Shown one piece after another: positions 9,841-22,617 of a DNA stretch of 64,000 nt (the first letter of the stretch is position 1; each line of letters begins with the position of its first letter). Source of the DNA: Siphonodentalium dalli. Taxonomy: Eukaryota > Mollusca > Scaphopoda > Gadilida > Siphonodentaliidae. The translations under genes were made by a program, and so were the position numbers. The stretch spans positions 250,081,827 to 250,145,826 of the forward strand of contig CP136064.1 in the NCBI GenBank assembly GCA_032622095.1. Reading direction: 5' to 3'. The notes under the pieces are model-generated. The model worked only from the letters and a program-made list of their open reading frames with translations, searched no databases and had not been told where the DNA came from.

Positions 9841-12500
9841 GTTGGTCCAATGGCAATAAAAGTTTAGGGTCGGCGGTTTAAAATAGGGTCGGTCGGGTTA
9901 GCGGAAACAAACGTATTTTTTGTTTAGGCCTTATCAACCTATATGGGAGGCGAATTTAACATTTGTACATGTACACATAACGAAAGTATGTGCAAATGGG
10001 TTTGTTGAAACGACTCTTGCAACTGCTGTCCTATCATACCAAATTGGTTACTTGGACGTATTCATCCAGATCCAGGATAGAAGAAGATGCTGTATCGTTC
10101 TGTGGTTATTACACCCTTCGCGTCCTATATTCCGTGCATTAAAACTACGACATTTATCATTAGGACTTTTATTTAGGCACATGTTTTGTCATATTTTATG
10201 TTGCTTCTATTTTATAGTTCCGGTTTCATGGTTGAGGTCGCGTAATTTTATGTCAACTAAACATATTTGTAAATATGGACAATACGACATCATTGATTGC
10301 TAAATATAGTGACCCAGTGCACGAATTATTAATCAACACACCTGACTTGTTTGCCACATGTAGTTATATTGCGTCCATTTTCTAGTACCCCCTTTGTACT
10401 TTATTGGAACGTCGACCGTCGTAGTTATGACGTCGTTGGGATGCGTTGTCGACATGTGATAATTTGCGATGCGCTTCTACATTGGTCGGATATGGTGTCA
10501 TCTGGTTCCTGGTCGCAAGGTGCACAAATATGAAAACGTACTAAGCTGACCCCTCCAGCACAATAAGCCTACGGTAAACGTTAACATGTACATTATAAGA
10601 CGAAACGTTTCCGGACATGAAGTGAGGTAGGCCTATATATATATATAATTATAAGGCGCGTTATAATTAATATAAGGATCTGATAGCCTTATATCATAGT
10701 GCCCGGGCCCAGATGGCCATATAATAACATTAATATCCCAGTCACAGTGTATCGGCCTATACACCTGTATACCCATAATCAGTGGTCATAACAGATGTAA
10801 ATTTATCTATTTAAAATGTTCGTTACCCACGTGCGAACTGGAAGAAGACATGTATGTGCAAAACAATCTGACTCAAGGACTGCCAACGATTGTTTGAACT
10901 AAGTAGCAGCCAGCCAATAAGTCTCAGCTACAACTAAACAACAGAAATTTTCACCAAATAATATTATTGTTCATACAAAATACCCGTGTATACATATCAA
11001 TAGCGTACGCCTACCGACATAATCATAAGTATCAGACAATAGTACAGTTAGTTACAAATGGTGAAAACAAATGAGCAACACCGCTGAGCTGTGGTGGAAG
11101 GAGAAAAATAGCTGATATATTGCGAGATATGCTTTATTTGCAGAAATGAAATAGAACGTCTCTTTAATAAACACCTCTGCGTACGAAAATCGTAACCCGC
11201 CACCCATGCAAAGATATTGATTATCCAGTACTTTAGTCTGAAATGTATTTACTGCGGTACTGCCGACCTCGATGACCACAAGATGGATGTCCATGCTTAT
11301 TTTGATGTTGACAAATGACAAATGTCTGATACAAGCATTTAGGTGCGCCGATTGTGAGAACTTTTGGCGTCAACTTGTGGCGGGGAGTACCGACTGAAAA
11401 TATATGGTGAGGTAATAAGGCTAGCAGTAGCATTCATTGTTTAGATGAAAAATGTTGTGAAATAGATGGTTCTACACAGGGTATGGGCGACCACCAGCCG
11501 CCCTAATGGGCAGTTTGAGCTGATCATTAGGGCGGCGTAGTGTCTAAGTTGTGCCGGACCTGTTTATCACTCACTGTTTATGAAATGATGTTATAACTTA
11601 TATTAAAGTTTTAACTAAGTACTATTCTGTGTTCGATTTGGCAAGAGCGGATCATGTTTGGTTGTCTCCCGAGATTGTCAATAGAGCCATTGGTAATGAG
11701 ATGCTTGTTTTGTTGTTGAATTTGAATATAGTCTAACTCTAACTGTCTTCCAACATTACAAGTCCCATTCAATCATTCATAAGGATTTAAAATATCTACC
11801 ATACTACCACATTTAGAACATGAAAAACTTGACTTGTCTCATTCAAACCAACAAAAATATGGGTTCAAAAATGTAGAATAAGAATTGGATCGATAAGTCT
11901 AAGTGTCCACCTTATCATCTGCCATTTTGATTGTGTGATGAAGACGGATAAAAACAATAATTTTTATAAATCAAATATTTCGTTCCCGCTATTCGACGAT
12001 TCACTTTGAAGCCTATTTACCGTTTGCTCATTCACCATTTGCGTTTCGTTATTTGCAATTCATTATTCGTTTTGAAAAAGGAAAACGTAATAAAGTTCCA
12101 GACTCCGGTTTTGTGAGATAAAGGATAAAATGTTTCGCAAGCTATTAGATTGTCTATTCTTTCTATTTTTTACTATAAATATTCCAATTGCCATTCTCTT
12201 TGACTCGCAGGCGATTTTCTCAAAAGATTTCTATCCACAAACTGTAAGTCGTCGCAATATTTACAGATTATGCCCCATTTTCGAGTGTGTTGGGGAAGTG
12301 ACCAGGTGACAAAGTGCGACTCAAAAACAATAGTGATTATACTATTACTACACAATATGAAAATGTTTGTATCAGTGTACAGAAGAGAGAATTACAATCA
12401 CAGTGATATTTATCTCCTTGAAAATAATCAATCGGTTTAAATGTTCATGCAATTTGAATTTTGAAGCTCCGAAAAACAAGCATTTTTTTAGCGTTCCTTC
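9450..12500. other. Intergenic stretch without a supported gene
   Basis: Contains a poly(T) tract of about 29 bases ending at 9840, followed by GGGTCGGCGGTTT and GGGTCGGTCGGGTTAGCGG, which look like a repeat end. A 127-residue plus frame at 9920-10303 has no domain I recognise. A short inverted repeat CCGCCCTAATGGGC and ATTAGGGCGG lies near 11502-11535. I found no splice-supported exon. Confidence 0.45.
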
Positions 12501-12559
12501 AAAAGGCCTGGGTCTTTAGACTTTACTAATGCTGAAGGGGTCGCTCTCACCAAAAAAAG

Positions 12560-12612
12560 TGCTGAAGGGTACACAGGGTTTGAAAATGTGCTGAAGGGTA
12601 CACAGGGTTTGT
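12560..12612. repeat. Tandem GTGCTGAAGGGTACACAGGG units
   Basis: The 20-bp unit occurs twice with an intervening TTTGAAAAT. A reversed single copy lies at about 17029-17065, just outside the right end of the large fold-back, so the inverted symmetry may extend past the arms. Confidence 0.6.
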
Positions 12613-12708
12613 GATCGGCACGAACACCATTACTTAAATTGTGTTTATGAAAGTCTGGCACCCATTAGCAGTTTGTTTTCAGTACATTTTGATATTCATT
12701 GGGGGTAC

Positions 12709-15700
12709 TGCGTTATGCAGTAGGTCCCTAGATTTGCGTAGATCTCCGTAGGTCACTCAATTCGCGTAGGTCCCCGCAGTAATGCAATATATAGTAGGTC
12801 TACATGATTTATTGACTAATAAAATGGATTGATATAGTGTTGAAACGATTAATCGACTAATCGAAATCGACGCGATTATTAAATTAGTCGATTCCGAAAT
12901 CGGCTAGTCGGAACACACCCACCACCATTATGCCATCGCGAAAGCAGTGCCGTTGCTGCCGTTACCGAATTACTGGACAATTTAACCAATCAGGCTATCG
13001 GAATACACAATCACAATTAGCTTGTTAAAGCCTTCTTTGTTGTCCCTTTGATGCGATAACTGCTTTCAGTACTTGGTGGTCATGCACGAGCGCGAAACCC
13101 AATGACTCAATGTATTTGTCGGCGCCGCGGCGGCTTATTCTTTGAAGTTGAGATGGCCGGTTTTGATAATCAACTTCAAAGAATCAGCGCCTATCGCAAC
13201 CGTGTCTATTTCGGCGTGACGGAATTGATCTGAGTGATAACTGGTCAACGTGTTTGCAGGTGTGCAGGACTCAACTTCAATCAAGTCAGTGGCGAGGTGA
13301 CATTATTAAGTTTTAAGTTTAATAACAAGTCCAATATAATTTTAGTTTATTGAAGCACTATGTCAGTATACCTTTAAAGTTTATTTGTAAAATTGTGTGA
13401 TATTTTTTACAACCACCACATGCATCAACTGACGCATGGGTGAGCGTATTGTATTATAGATATAAATATAGAGCCAACCCATGTCGGCCATGCTATGCAT
13501 CGAATAGCGTCGCGTATTTCGAACTAAACTGGCGAGTCACTTCGGAAATCCCACGTCGTTTATGGGCTGTGTTTGTGAAAAATTACAATGTATTTTAGCA
13601 CCTCAAACTTAAATCCTTCACGGAATAGGGCGGTGACAAAGCTGTAACGTAATCTGGATGACGCAAATTCCTGGAATCGGGCTAAATATAGAACTTATGA
13701 CATCGCATTGAAATGTACTATTAACATCGCCGGTCTGCGCAGTTTTATTTTTGAAACTGACACGATCGATTGTGTATTTGGGGACTCGCGAGTAAAATTG
13801 TATATATTGTATATATATTCACAATGTACCATGCACGAGACAATTATGTACGCGATCAAATCAAACAGTGAAAACACGTGCGTTTTGGCGGGAAAATGAC
13901 TGTCCGTGATTAAGCTATGTCATATCGTGACCTTGCAATGAATGCAAGGAACAACATTATGTACGCAATGCAAGGCCCATTTTTAATATATGCGGACTCT
14001 ATATATACAGGGAACTTTACCACATTCTGTGTCCGATATACCGGTATGTACATGACATCTGCGAGCATAAAAGGCATGTACGCACTACAGCTGTTATAAC
14101 ATGTATTTTGTAACTGTTGTTTGACTCTGTCGGAGAAAAAGTTTGTTTCTCAAAATATCTTGCATTTCTTCATGTACGCCCGTTTGTGAAGTCAATCGGT
14201 GACAATCACACTGGGCAAGTTCGAAAACAACGATGTTCGATTGTATGTAAGAACCGGTATGGCCCGGTAGACCATACCATATAAATTTTAAAGGAACATT
14301 TTTACACAAACATATAGAATAATGCACCGGTTTCTGATTGTTGCATGCGCTTCCACTCCTTAATCCGTAGCGTTTCCGCGATCGATCAGGTGTTTGTCAC
14401 CACCGTTTAGATACATACATCAACTGGATGGTAAATTGATTGTCATAAAACATCATATATCTGGGACAAATTAATAACCTATTAACCTTCAGTGATATTA
14501 AGCCAAATAATCAGGGCAAATAGTGTTAAATCACGTCTTGCTTTGCATTCGAAAATGCAAAGTTTGTTACTGGTACTCAAAACAAACGGCAAATTATATA
14601 CGTATATATATATATGAGCACAAAATGGTAAGTTTCGGAAGGGGTCCGACTAGTCGATTAGTAGTCGATTCCCTCTGGCGACTAGTCGATTCCTCAAAAC
14701 CACTAATCGTTTCAACACTAGATTGATACCACTAAATGATCATGTTAAATGTTACTTTGCATATTTTTTTTATAATGAATTTTCCCAAATCTGATGGGTT
14801 TGTTTGCAAAGTGATACTTAGACTAGAGGATGAAGCCCAACTAAAATTACGTGATTTCTGATCGGGAAAATAAGAGGATTATCTTGCTGGCTTCGGGATA
14901 AGATATTAACTGGAGGATAACTGATTGTATTTTTGCATTGATTTGTGTGGCTTTTGGAGCAGAAAATAAGAGGATTATCAGATTTCTCGATTCATCACTA
15001 TAGGTGAGTGGGCATGGATGCGTTAGCTAGGATAATTTGATAATTTTCATAGTTTATTGAATATCAAAACATGCAACAAAACGTTTATAACATAATATGT
15101 AAATGACAGCACAAAAAAATGAAGCACAAGCAATGGTATAAAACAAATATATTTTTCATGGTACAAGGTAAGTTATATTATTTAGTTTCTTGATATGGGT
15201 TGTGATATTTTAGATTGCCTGTAGATAGCATTATGATTACTCGCCGATCCTTGGGATTTTTGGAATGGATGATGTTTTCGCTGTACAATTTCGTCGCCGA
15301 ACTTCAGTAATAGTCGATTTCTGGTTCCATATATCAATACTACATTATTTCCACAATTACACCGATTGAAGATGGTTTACAACTTAAATTAAATTGATAT
15401 CAATACTGATCGAGAATACTAATTAAGAATACTAAATAATTCACAATAATAAAATGGGAAAACGAATTAATATAGTATCCGCCATCCTACTCAATATCTC
15501 ATTTAAACATACACCAATACCGATCCGATGGTAACTTTAAATAATTAATTTTTATTGGAGTTGTTGAGACTATATGACATGTTATTAAAATAAAAGTATT
15601 ACAAATGGTGGTAGTAATATACCAATACAGAACGCTATAATTTGTTAATTAGAATTAAAATTAAAATTAATGGAAATAATCACAAAATCAAATAAATAAT

Positions 15701-16945
15701 TTCCGAATTTCTTCTGCACAAAACTCGACATTACTATTTGACCAATCAGAACGCAGAGATGACCATTAGAAAAATATATGTCCAATCAAAACACGATCAC
15801 TTAATTAGCCGGATAATAATTATTCAACTTATGCTTCAGAAACATTTTTTATTCAGAAACAAAATGCGATGGATAAACGCTTTTCCGTTCAAATTGTATA
15901 TGGAGGAAGTTTAATCCACTCTGTTTATGCCACGATTTTTACAATGCTATGGATAAACAATTTTCCGTTCAAATTGTATGGCGAATTTTTAATCCACTCT
16001 GCGAAGTTTAATCAACAGTAGCCGCGTTTACTCAACAGGTGTTGATTAATTGTAAAATTTGAACAGATGGCTTTATTTATATAGTAAGATAGGCGATCGT
16101 GCATGGTAGTTACATTTGTATACAAATAAAATGGTAAGAATAACATTGAAATTTAATTATTTATTTGTCACTCATCTATGAGTAGGTGAAAAAGTACTAA
16201 CACCAGTTGATAATTAGTCACAACCCTATCACAACAGACATTGCCGAAATGAATCTTCAAAGAGGACAGATCCTTTTCGCAAAGAAAACACCCAGTCTCG
16301 CAAACAATTTGATTAATGGTCACCCATGTAGTTGGGCTGTCTAAACTTACCATTCAGTTAAATAAGTTATGTTTAGTAACGTACTGATCACTTCAATGTC
16401 AGTCCTAACTTAAAAAATTAAATCTTAACACAACTTAATGAACTGGATGGTAAACCTTTTTTTTTTTTCATCTAAGCTAAACAAAATATATAATTAGATA
16501 TTTAATTTAAAAAAAACAACGAAATATCATATACAATGTTCACTAATTGATAATATTAGGCATTACTTATTCTATAAAGCATGCACTCTTGTATTACTAC
16601 GGGAACCTAAATAAATGCAAAAATATATCCAGTTATCCTCCAGTTAATATCTTATCCCGAAGCCAGCAAGATAATCCTCTTATTTTCCCGATCAGAAATC
16701 ACGTAAATATAGTTAGGCTTCATCCTCTAGTCTAAGTATCACTAAGCAAACAAACCCATCAGATTTGGGAAATTAATTATAAAAAAAATATGCAAAGTAA
16801 CATTTAACATGATCATTTAGTGGTATCATTCCATTTTATCAGTCAATAAATCATGTAGACCTACTATATATTGCATTACTGCGGGGACCTACGCGAATTG
16901 AGTGACCTACGGAGATCTACGCAAATCTAGGGACTGCATAACGCG
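12709..16945. mobile_element. Large fold-back element carrying a nested hAT
   Basis: Left arm 12709-12834 and 14721-14945, right arm about 16605-16945. Outer arm words: GTAGGTCCCTAGATTTGCGT, AGATCTCCGTAGGTCACTCA and GTAGGTCCCCGCAGTAATGC, all found reversed on the right. Inner arm words: GATGGGTTTGTTTGC, TACTTAGACTAGAGGATGAA and GCTGGCTTCGGGATAAGATA. The left arm is split at 12834/14721 by the hAT insertion, whereas the right arm runs through uninterrupted. The central ~1.7 kb is very AT-rich and without a recognised gene. Confidence 0.85.
12835..14720. mobile_element. hAT element with perfect 8-bp target duplication
   Basis: Ends TAGTGTTGAAACGATTAATC and (right, reversed) TAGTGTTGAAACGATTAGTG. 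Perfect flanking GATTGATA at 12827-12834 and 14721-14728. Several GACTAGTCGATT-like words lie near both ends. No transposase recognised, so non-autonomous. Being intact with a perfect duplication, it is probably younger than the fold-back it interrupts. Confidence 0.92.
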
Positions 16946-17065
16946 TCACCGTTCATTGGAACGTAAACAATTATTCTCTAACAGAAATCATGGCAGATAC
17001 GAAGACTGAATGTCCTTTAGAATGATATTTCAAACCCTGTGTACCCTTCAGGGCTTCAGCACATT

Positions 17066-18032
17066 TTGATAAATCCATTGGCGCGGTCTACAGGTCGTAC
17101 TGTTCGTCTGATCATCATGAAATTGTCATGGATGTTAATATTGACATGTAGATGGGAACGAGTCATTTTGGATTATACTCTTTGCATGACTAAATCCTTT
17201 GGCGCGGGCTACAGGTCATAGCTTTGGTCGGATCTTTATGAAATTTGTCATGGATGTTAACAATGACATGTACAATGTAGATGGAAACGAGTCCTTTTGG
17301 TGTTATTCTGCCAAAAAACATGGCCGCCAGCAGCCATCTTGTATTTTACTCTTTGCATGACTAAATCCTTTGGCGCGGGCTACAGGTCGTACCTTTGGTC
17401 TGATCTTTATGAAATTTGTCATGAATGTTGACATTGACATGTAGATGGGAACGAGTCATTTTGGCGTCATTCGGCAAAAAAACATGGCCACTGGTGGCCA
17501 TCTTGGATTTCAAAACTAAATCCATTGGCGCGGGCTACAGGTCGTACTATTTGTTTGATCATCATGAAATTTGTCATGGATGTTAATATTGACATGTAGA
17601 TGGGAACGAGTTATTTTGGGGTCGTTCGGCCAAAAAACATGGCCGCCAGCAGCCATCTTGGATTTTACTCTTTGCATGACTAAATCCTTTGGCAAGGGCT
17701 ACAAGTCGTATCTTTGGTCTGATCATGGCCGGCATCAGTATTTTACTCTTTACATGACTAAATCCTTTCACATATGGTACAGGTCGTATCTTTTGTCGGA
17801 TCATCATGAAATTTGTCATGTATGTTAACAATGACACGTAGATGGGAACGAGTCCTTTTGGGGTCATTCGGCCAAAAAAAAATGGCCGCCAGCAGCCATC
17901 TTGGATTTTACTCTTTGCATAACTAGGCATTTCAACTTTCCACATTCCTAATCACTCCATTGACTGTAGCATGTGAAATTATTCCCTTTCAAAGTTGAGC
18001 TACAGTGTCATTGACACTTTCATTTTTTTTAA
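17066..18032. mobile_element. VNTR element copy 1 (~160-bp units, about six)
   Basis: Units contain GGCGCGGGCTACAGGTCGTA, TGAAATTTGTCATGGATGTT, TTGACATGTAGATGGGAACG and CCAAAAAACATGGCCGCCAG. The right end (TAACTAGGCATTTCAACTTT, then TTGAGCTACAGTGTCATTGA) matches copies at 37928 and 20872. Lies 280 bp upstream of TMEM97 exon 2. Open frames inside only reflect the repeat. Confidence 0.9.
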
Positions 18033-18054
18033 TTTGCAATTTTGCACTTAATTT

Positions 18055-18200
18055 TCGTTTCCGGATGATAACTTTAGTAGGTCTGAATTGAATGGAATGA
18101 AATTTGGTTTGTGAGTTTACTAGCCCAAAATACATGTACAGGTCAAGTTCGAATTGGGTTCCGCTCACCAATTTTCACCTGAGTTAAATTTATAGCCCAT
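18055..18200. repeat. Single unit of degenerate repeat family K
   Basis: GGATGATAACTTTAGTAGGT, GAAATTTGGTTTGTGAGTTT, CAGGTCAAGTTCGAATTGGG; the same order recurs at 19810-20250 and 22618-22860. Confidence 0.65.
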
Positions 18201-18310
18201 TGTTGAAATTACCATGGGCGTATTTTGCCATGCCCTAGCGATGCTCTTGAATTGGCATTTCTCGAGAAATTGAATACACACAGTAATTGTCTCTTTTGTT
18301 TCAATTTCAG

Positions 18311-18455
18311 CTTGTTCAGTGGTTAAAATGGTACGAGAAAGAATTTAGGGATGTCCACCTTATTCTTCAACCAAATTGGTACATGGGTTTTGTTTACTGT
18401 GAGATATTTATCCACTTGCCATTCTTCTTTTTTGGAGCTTATGCCTACCTCAGAG
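18311..18455 (+). CDS. TMEM97: TMEM97 exon 2
   Basis: Internal exon of 145 nt in phase 0, ending in phase 1. It encodes the loop after helix 1 (LKWYEKEF) and helix 2 with the conserved Glu and LPFF. A degenerate repeat unit (18055-18200) lies about 110 bp upstream in the intron. Confidence 0.93.
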
Positions 18456-21400
18456 GTTTGTATATTTATAATAATCGAACAACCAGCTCAGTGTGTCCAT
18501 AAAAATAGCTTTCTTTAGTTAGGAAATGGTATATATCTTGCCACCCATTATACATGTAATAGATTATTGTTTCGGGTAAAAATATGTTATGGCTTAAATA
18601 GTGTACAATAGATTTAGAGCTAGTCACACTGAATGACATATATACATGTAATTCAGTTGGGTAGCTAGCATAACTGGATATATTTGAAAGCCACTTCATA
18701 ACTCATTCAGTCAGTGTGGACACCAACCTGCTCTGTCATTAGTGGCTTGGATCACATAGCCTTTCAAGCCATGAATGTCAGAAAAGTTGCCGCATTAAAT
18801 GTAGGATCAACTGAAATAACATGTCTTTTCCCATAAAAGTTGCTGAATTGTTTCACATCGAATCATGTAGTGTATGGGACAATTATTCATAGGCTTCAAC
18901 AATGACTGCTTGCTAACTACTGAGGTGATAAATTTGAAATTCTACACTTCATTTTGGGTTGTTGGTACATGGATGGACGTCTAATTTTTGTTAATACTTA
19001 AACAATTATGAAGAGTTTTGAAACTTTTTTTCCTACCTCATAGCCCAGCACTCTTAAATCAGATTGTTTGGCTTCGGCAATCCATTACGGTAACCCTTTA
19101 CCATGGCACAGTTTGCTTCAGCAAATGGCTTCGGCATTGCTGATTTCTATAGCCAATTATGAGGGCTGATAGCCACAATACATACATGTAGCCATGAAAT
19201 CGGCTCTAGCCAGTTTCTAGGAAAAGGTTATGACCCATTGTACAGTTACAACTCTTGAAACAACGTCATTGCTTTAGAATTGCATAAAAAAAATTGATGG
19301 CTTCTGCATCTGTAGCTAATATCGAAGGCTGTCGTCATTTTCCTTGTAGGTTTGATAACTTAAACACATATCAACTGAATTGTTGATATCTGTCATATGA
19401 GACTGGTCAACAATGTCTTGACTGAGGTTATAGTTTTTGTGAAATTCAAGCTTGTCATTACATGTAGTTTGATAACTCAGACAAATATTATCAACTGATT
19501 TGTTGCAATCTGGAATATAAGTCTTGTCAAGAATGCACTTATTATTTTTCCATGAATTTTGACCTCATAACATGATAACTTGAACCAATATCAGTTGGCT
19601 CTGTTATTTTGTAAATGAAACATAGTCAATTGTGATTATTGCATATTTGTGACAACCCTTTGAAAGTTCACAAAGGACACTCTTCCTTGAAATTTGTCTC
19701 CAGCAACCATTTCATTTTTTATGTTTACCCATACCATAGTATGGTAAACTTAGTGTCGTTGTCCGGATTGACCACTCATAGTTAGTCCGTCCGTAGACAC
19801 TTTATGCATGGTGCGATAACTGAAATATTTTCTATCCGATCGGAACCAAATTTTGGATATGAATTTGTCAGCACATAGACATAATGAGTTCGAATATGGG
19901 TTTGATCCGACTATTTTTAACTGAGTTATGGCCCTTTTACGACTTAGAATTCACGCAATAACTCAAATTTATTATATCTGATTGGAACCAAATTTGGTAT
20001 GTGAGTTTATCAGCCCAAAATACAGATCGAGTTCAAATATGGGTTTGATCCGATTATTTTTAATGGAGGTATGGTCCTTTGACATATAATTCACACATGC
20101 TTCGATAAATCAACCATTTTTCATCTGATAGAAACCAAATTTGTTATGTGAGTTTCTCAACTCAAAATGCAGAACGAGTTTGAATATGGGTTAGATCCAA
20201 TTTGTTATACCATAGATATGGCCGTTTTTCAACTAAGAATTATCCAGATAATAACCCAAGTAACTTACAATTAATGAATACCTGCTTCTCTGTGAGAGAG
20301 ATAAAAGCTAATATGGTTTATTGAATTGAGAGTTATTTATAGCCCTCGTATGTTAGCTCTATATAAGAGACACAGATTAGTGAATTATTGGATAAATTGA
20401 TTTAGCTATCTTTTTAACCACAACTTAGCCATGTGAATTTATTTAACTAGACCAATGGAGCTCTCAAAGTCCTTGGATGATGGGACTACATTGGATCAAA
20501 CAGGGCAGAGATATGTGATTTAACCCCTTTTACCCATTCCATGTCTTTTAACCTTTTCCATTAAATAAATAACTATATTATTTTGATATCTCACATGGCA
20601 ATTTGCAACAACATGAATAGAACTGCTTACACTATGATAGTGGTGACAGGCTCTAGAGTTTAGATGTTATATTAACCCTTCTATTTTGACTCATACATTC
20701 CAATAATTTGTGTTATTACTGGTTATTATGTACATTTGTCATATACTACTTTAGATCATAACAGTATACTCTATAATTCAACATTAAAAGATTATGATTC
20801 CGATCATAACAATTTACTATCGCCAAGGGATGGGTTAAACATCTGCCGATCACGATCGGCCTCTCGTAGCTTAACTTGACGAAGTCAAGTTTGATAAATT
20901 GCCATGGATTGGCATCTGTCATCACATGGATCTTCAGGGTAACCTGAAGATGGGAGCCATCAAATTTTTATGAAATTTGTTAAAAAACATGACTGCCAGC
21001 AGCCATCTTGAATTTTTACTCTTTTCATGACTAAATCCTTCGGGAAGCCATATAGCCTGCATTTATCATTTGGAGAAATGTTTAAAATGAAAATAGTTCC
21101 ATCTACACAAAACAATCATTTCACTAAAACTTGTTTGTCTTTCCTTATTCTCCCTTTAAGTTGAGGTACAGTCTCGTTGACACTTTCATTAATTGTTAGT
21201 TTTATTTTCTTGCAGGAGCTCGGCATTGCAAATGGATACGGATTCCAAACATAATGTACTGCACCACACTAATAACGTCCATGGTAGCGATATACTCAGA
21301 TATGTTCTTCACAGATTATAGCAAAGTAAAGCAGGCACCAAGAAATCTTGATGAAAAACTGCGCATTGCAGCCGTTTATTCACCATACTTGTTCATGCCA

Positions 21401-21487
21401 CTGATTATGCTCCTGGATCTTCTCTTCAGCAATGCATACAACCCAACTAGTCCTGTGGCAGTCAGAACAAAGCGCAAGCAGAACTAA
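18311..21487 (+). CDS. TMEM97: TMEM97 / sigma-2 receptor, exons 2-3 (exon 1 not found)
   Basis: TMEM97 is a four-helix ER membrane protein of the EXPERA family, linked to cholesterol and NPC1 handling. Two exons are clear: 18311-18455 (after TTTCAATTTCAG, donor GTTTGT) and 21216-21487 (after TTTTCTTGCAG, stop TAA 21485-21487). The phase-1/phase-2 junction restores a glycine codon. Exon 2 reads LVQWLKWYEKEF, then WYMGFVYCEIF and LPFFFFGAYAYLRG. The Glu in YCE corresponds to the buried ligand-pocket acid of the family. Exon 3 reads CKWIRIPNIMY, later VYSPYLFMPLIMLL, and ends KRKQN, a KxKxx-type ER-retrieval tail. The 138 residues seen match the last three quarters of the ~176-residue family. 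The missing N-terminal exon, which should carry the first helix with an HIPIT-like motif and the other pocket acid, was sought upstream without success. The 2.8-kb intron is full of repeats. Confidence 0.93.
19046..19168. mobile_element. Small TIR element, second copy (CAGCACTC...GAGGGCTG)
   Basis: Reverse-complement relative of 3635-3754, sharing GGCTTCGGCATTGCTGATT and AGCCAATTATGAGGGCTG. Lies in the TMEM97 intron. Confidence 0.7.
19720..20250. repeat. Family K tandem array, about three ~138-bp units
   Basis: Opens with ACCCATACCATAGTATGGTA and TCCGTCCGTAGACAC, then units of CCGATCGGAACCAAATTTTG, GAGTTCGAATATGGGTTTGA and TTTTAACTGAGTTATGGCC. Related units lie at 18055 and 22618. In the TMEM97 intron. 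Confidence 0.75.
20872..21190. mobile_element. VNTR element copy 2 (single, partial unit)
   Basis: Starts CTCGTAGCTTAACTTGACGA, has TGCCATGGATTGGCATCTGT, one CATGACTGCCAGCAGCCATC, and ends TTGAGGTACAGTCTCGTTGA, CACTTTCATT. It has the same head and tail as the multi-unit copies. Its tail ends about 25 bp before TMEM97 exon 3. Confidence 0.75.
21216..21487 (+). CDS. TMEM97: TMEM97 terminal exon 3
   Basis: Terminal exon of 272 nt. It encodes helices 3 and 4 and the basic C-terminal tail. A VNTR-type element ends about 25 bp before the exon, so its final bases lie beside the acceptor tract. A palindromic MITE (21516-21652) begins 29 bp after the stop, so the 3' UTR is likely MITE-derived. The first AATAAA after the stop is at 21805-21810. 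Confidence 0.92.
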
Positions 21488-21515
21488 AACAATGTATACA
21501 ATTTTAACCTGTTGG

Positions 21516-21652
21516 TACAGTAATGCCTTAAATAATCGACTCCTTAACCACAGAAGAATTATGGGTAACTTTTCAGGATTTAGTTGGAAATATGGCTTGT
21601 TGCCATTCATCGGAAAGCTCTCACTGAGTCGATTATTTAGGGCATTACTGTA
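21516..21652. mobile_element. Palindromic MITE family E (deleted copy) in TMEM97 3' region
   Basis: Ends TACAGTAATGCCTTAAATAA and TTATTTAGGGCATTACTGTA. Compared with 23873-24089 and 27988-28203 it lacks most of the right arm. TA-type ends suggest a Tc1/mariner-like origin. Confidence 0.85.
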
Positions 21653-21689
21653 CCACACATTGAATACATTACGCTAACAATCTTTTAAC

Positions 21690-21960
21690 AGTGAAGCCCA
21701 AAATAACTACCAGCTTTTCATCAGACTTAAATCACCATGATAGTGGTTATAGTATCAATGGAGACCACATTCAACAATTGAAATTATCCAAAACAATTGT
21801 GTGGAATAAATACAGAACACAACTTGTAAAAATCAAATTCTCAAATCTTTTATCGAACTCGTTGCAGACCATGCATAGTTATATTTCATTCGGACTCCAC
21901 TCGTGAAATATAACTTTGTACGCTATATGCAACTCATTTGATAGAAAGATTCTCAATTAA
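21690..21960. repeat. Repeat family L
   Basis: CTTTTCATCAGACTTAAAT, ATAGTATCAATGG, AAATACAGAACACAACTTG, AATCTTTTATCGAACTCGTTG. An inverted relative lies at 33180-33390. It contains the first AATAAA downstream of TMEM97. Confidence 0.65.
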
Positions 21961-22615
21961 GATGCATGTTGTTCTGCCTACCGGTATGTATGTCCATACT
22001 TTTCTTCTCAAAACTCATGGTATATGATATCTGTATTTTCGTCTCTCAAAATTAATTTCCTGTAGAGACAGGGTAGAAATGTATCAATCTATTAATGAAG
22101 GTGAAACACTACATTAAATTCAATCTTCCTTAATTCAGTGATCAAGTTGAAGTTACAGGCAGTTAGCAGCCTGATTCCTGCAGCTAAGGCTGAATTAATT
22201 TACAGTAATGATTGACAATTTTCCATCCTAAAATTAAAATATTATGATATCATCACATCATGAAGTTCCTCTTCATTGCAGCTCTACTAGCGGGCAGATA
22301 TTTTGTGAAGAACGAATGTTTGTTGTATTAGGCAGCAGTCACAAGGAAATGCTGAAGTTTACTATTTAATGGACATGTAATGTCAGATTTGACAGCCGAA
22401 TATCATTGAGTCTGATCGGTTTGTAACACAATGATAACAATAACAGGTGCCACTTGTAGTTATCAGTGCCATACACATGTACATGTATATGGTAGCATTT
22501 ATAGGTGGCATAGTGAACAAGTTTATTAGAATTTCGGATGGTCTATTTTCAATGTTTTTTGTCCACCAAAAAGCAATTTATGGGGACTATAGAAATCACC
22601 TATGTCCGTACATCC
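21960..22615. other. No gene seen
   Basis: AT-rich sequence without recognised exons or repeats beyond short ACATGTACATGTA words. Confidence 0.45.
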
Positions 22616-22617
22616 AT

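Noticed and set aside
9920-10303. 127-residue plus-strand frame
   Set aside because: Rich in Cys, His, Leu and Phe with no recognisable domain or splice context; adjacent to a repeat end with poly(T).
17571-17945. Open frames of 85-120 residues on both strands
   Set aside because: They are translations of the VNTR units; the same peptides recur at 37954-39225 with shifted stops.
10620-18310. Missing TMEM97 exon 1
   Set aside because: I looked on the plus strand for an HIPIT-like motif with a downstream Asp and a donor in phase 0 and found none; no exon is claimed.
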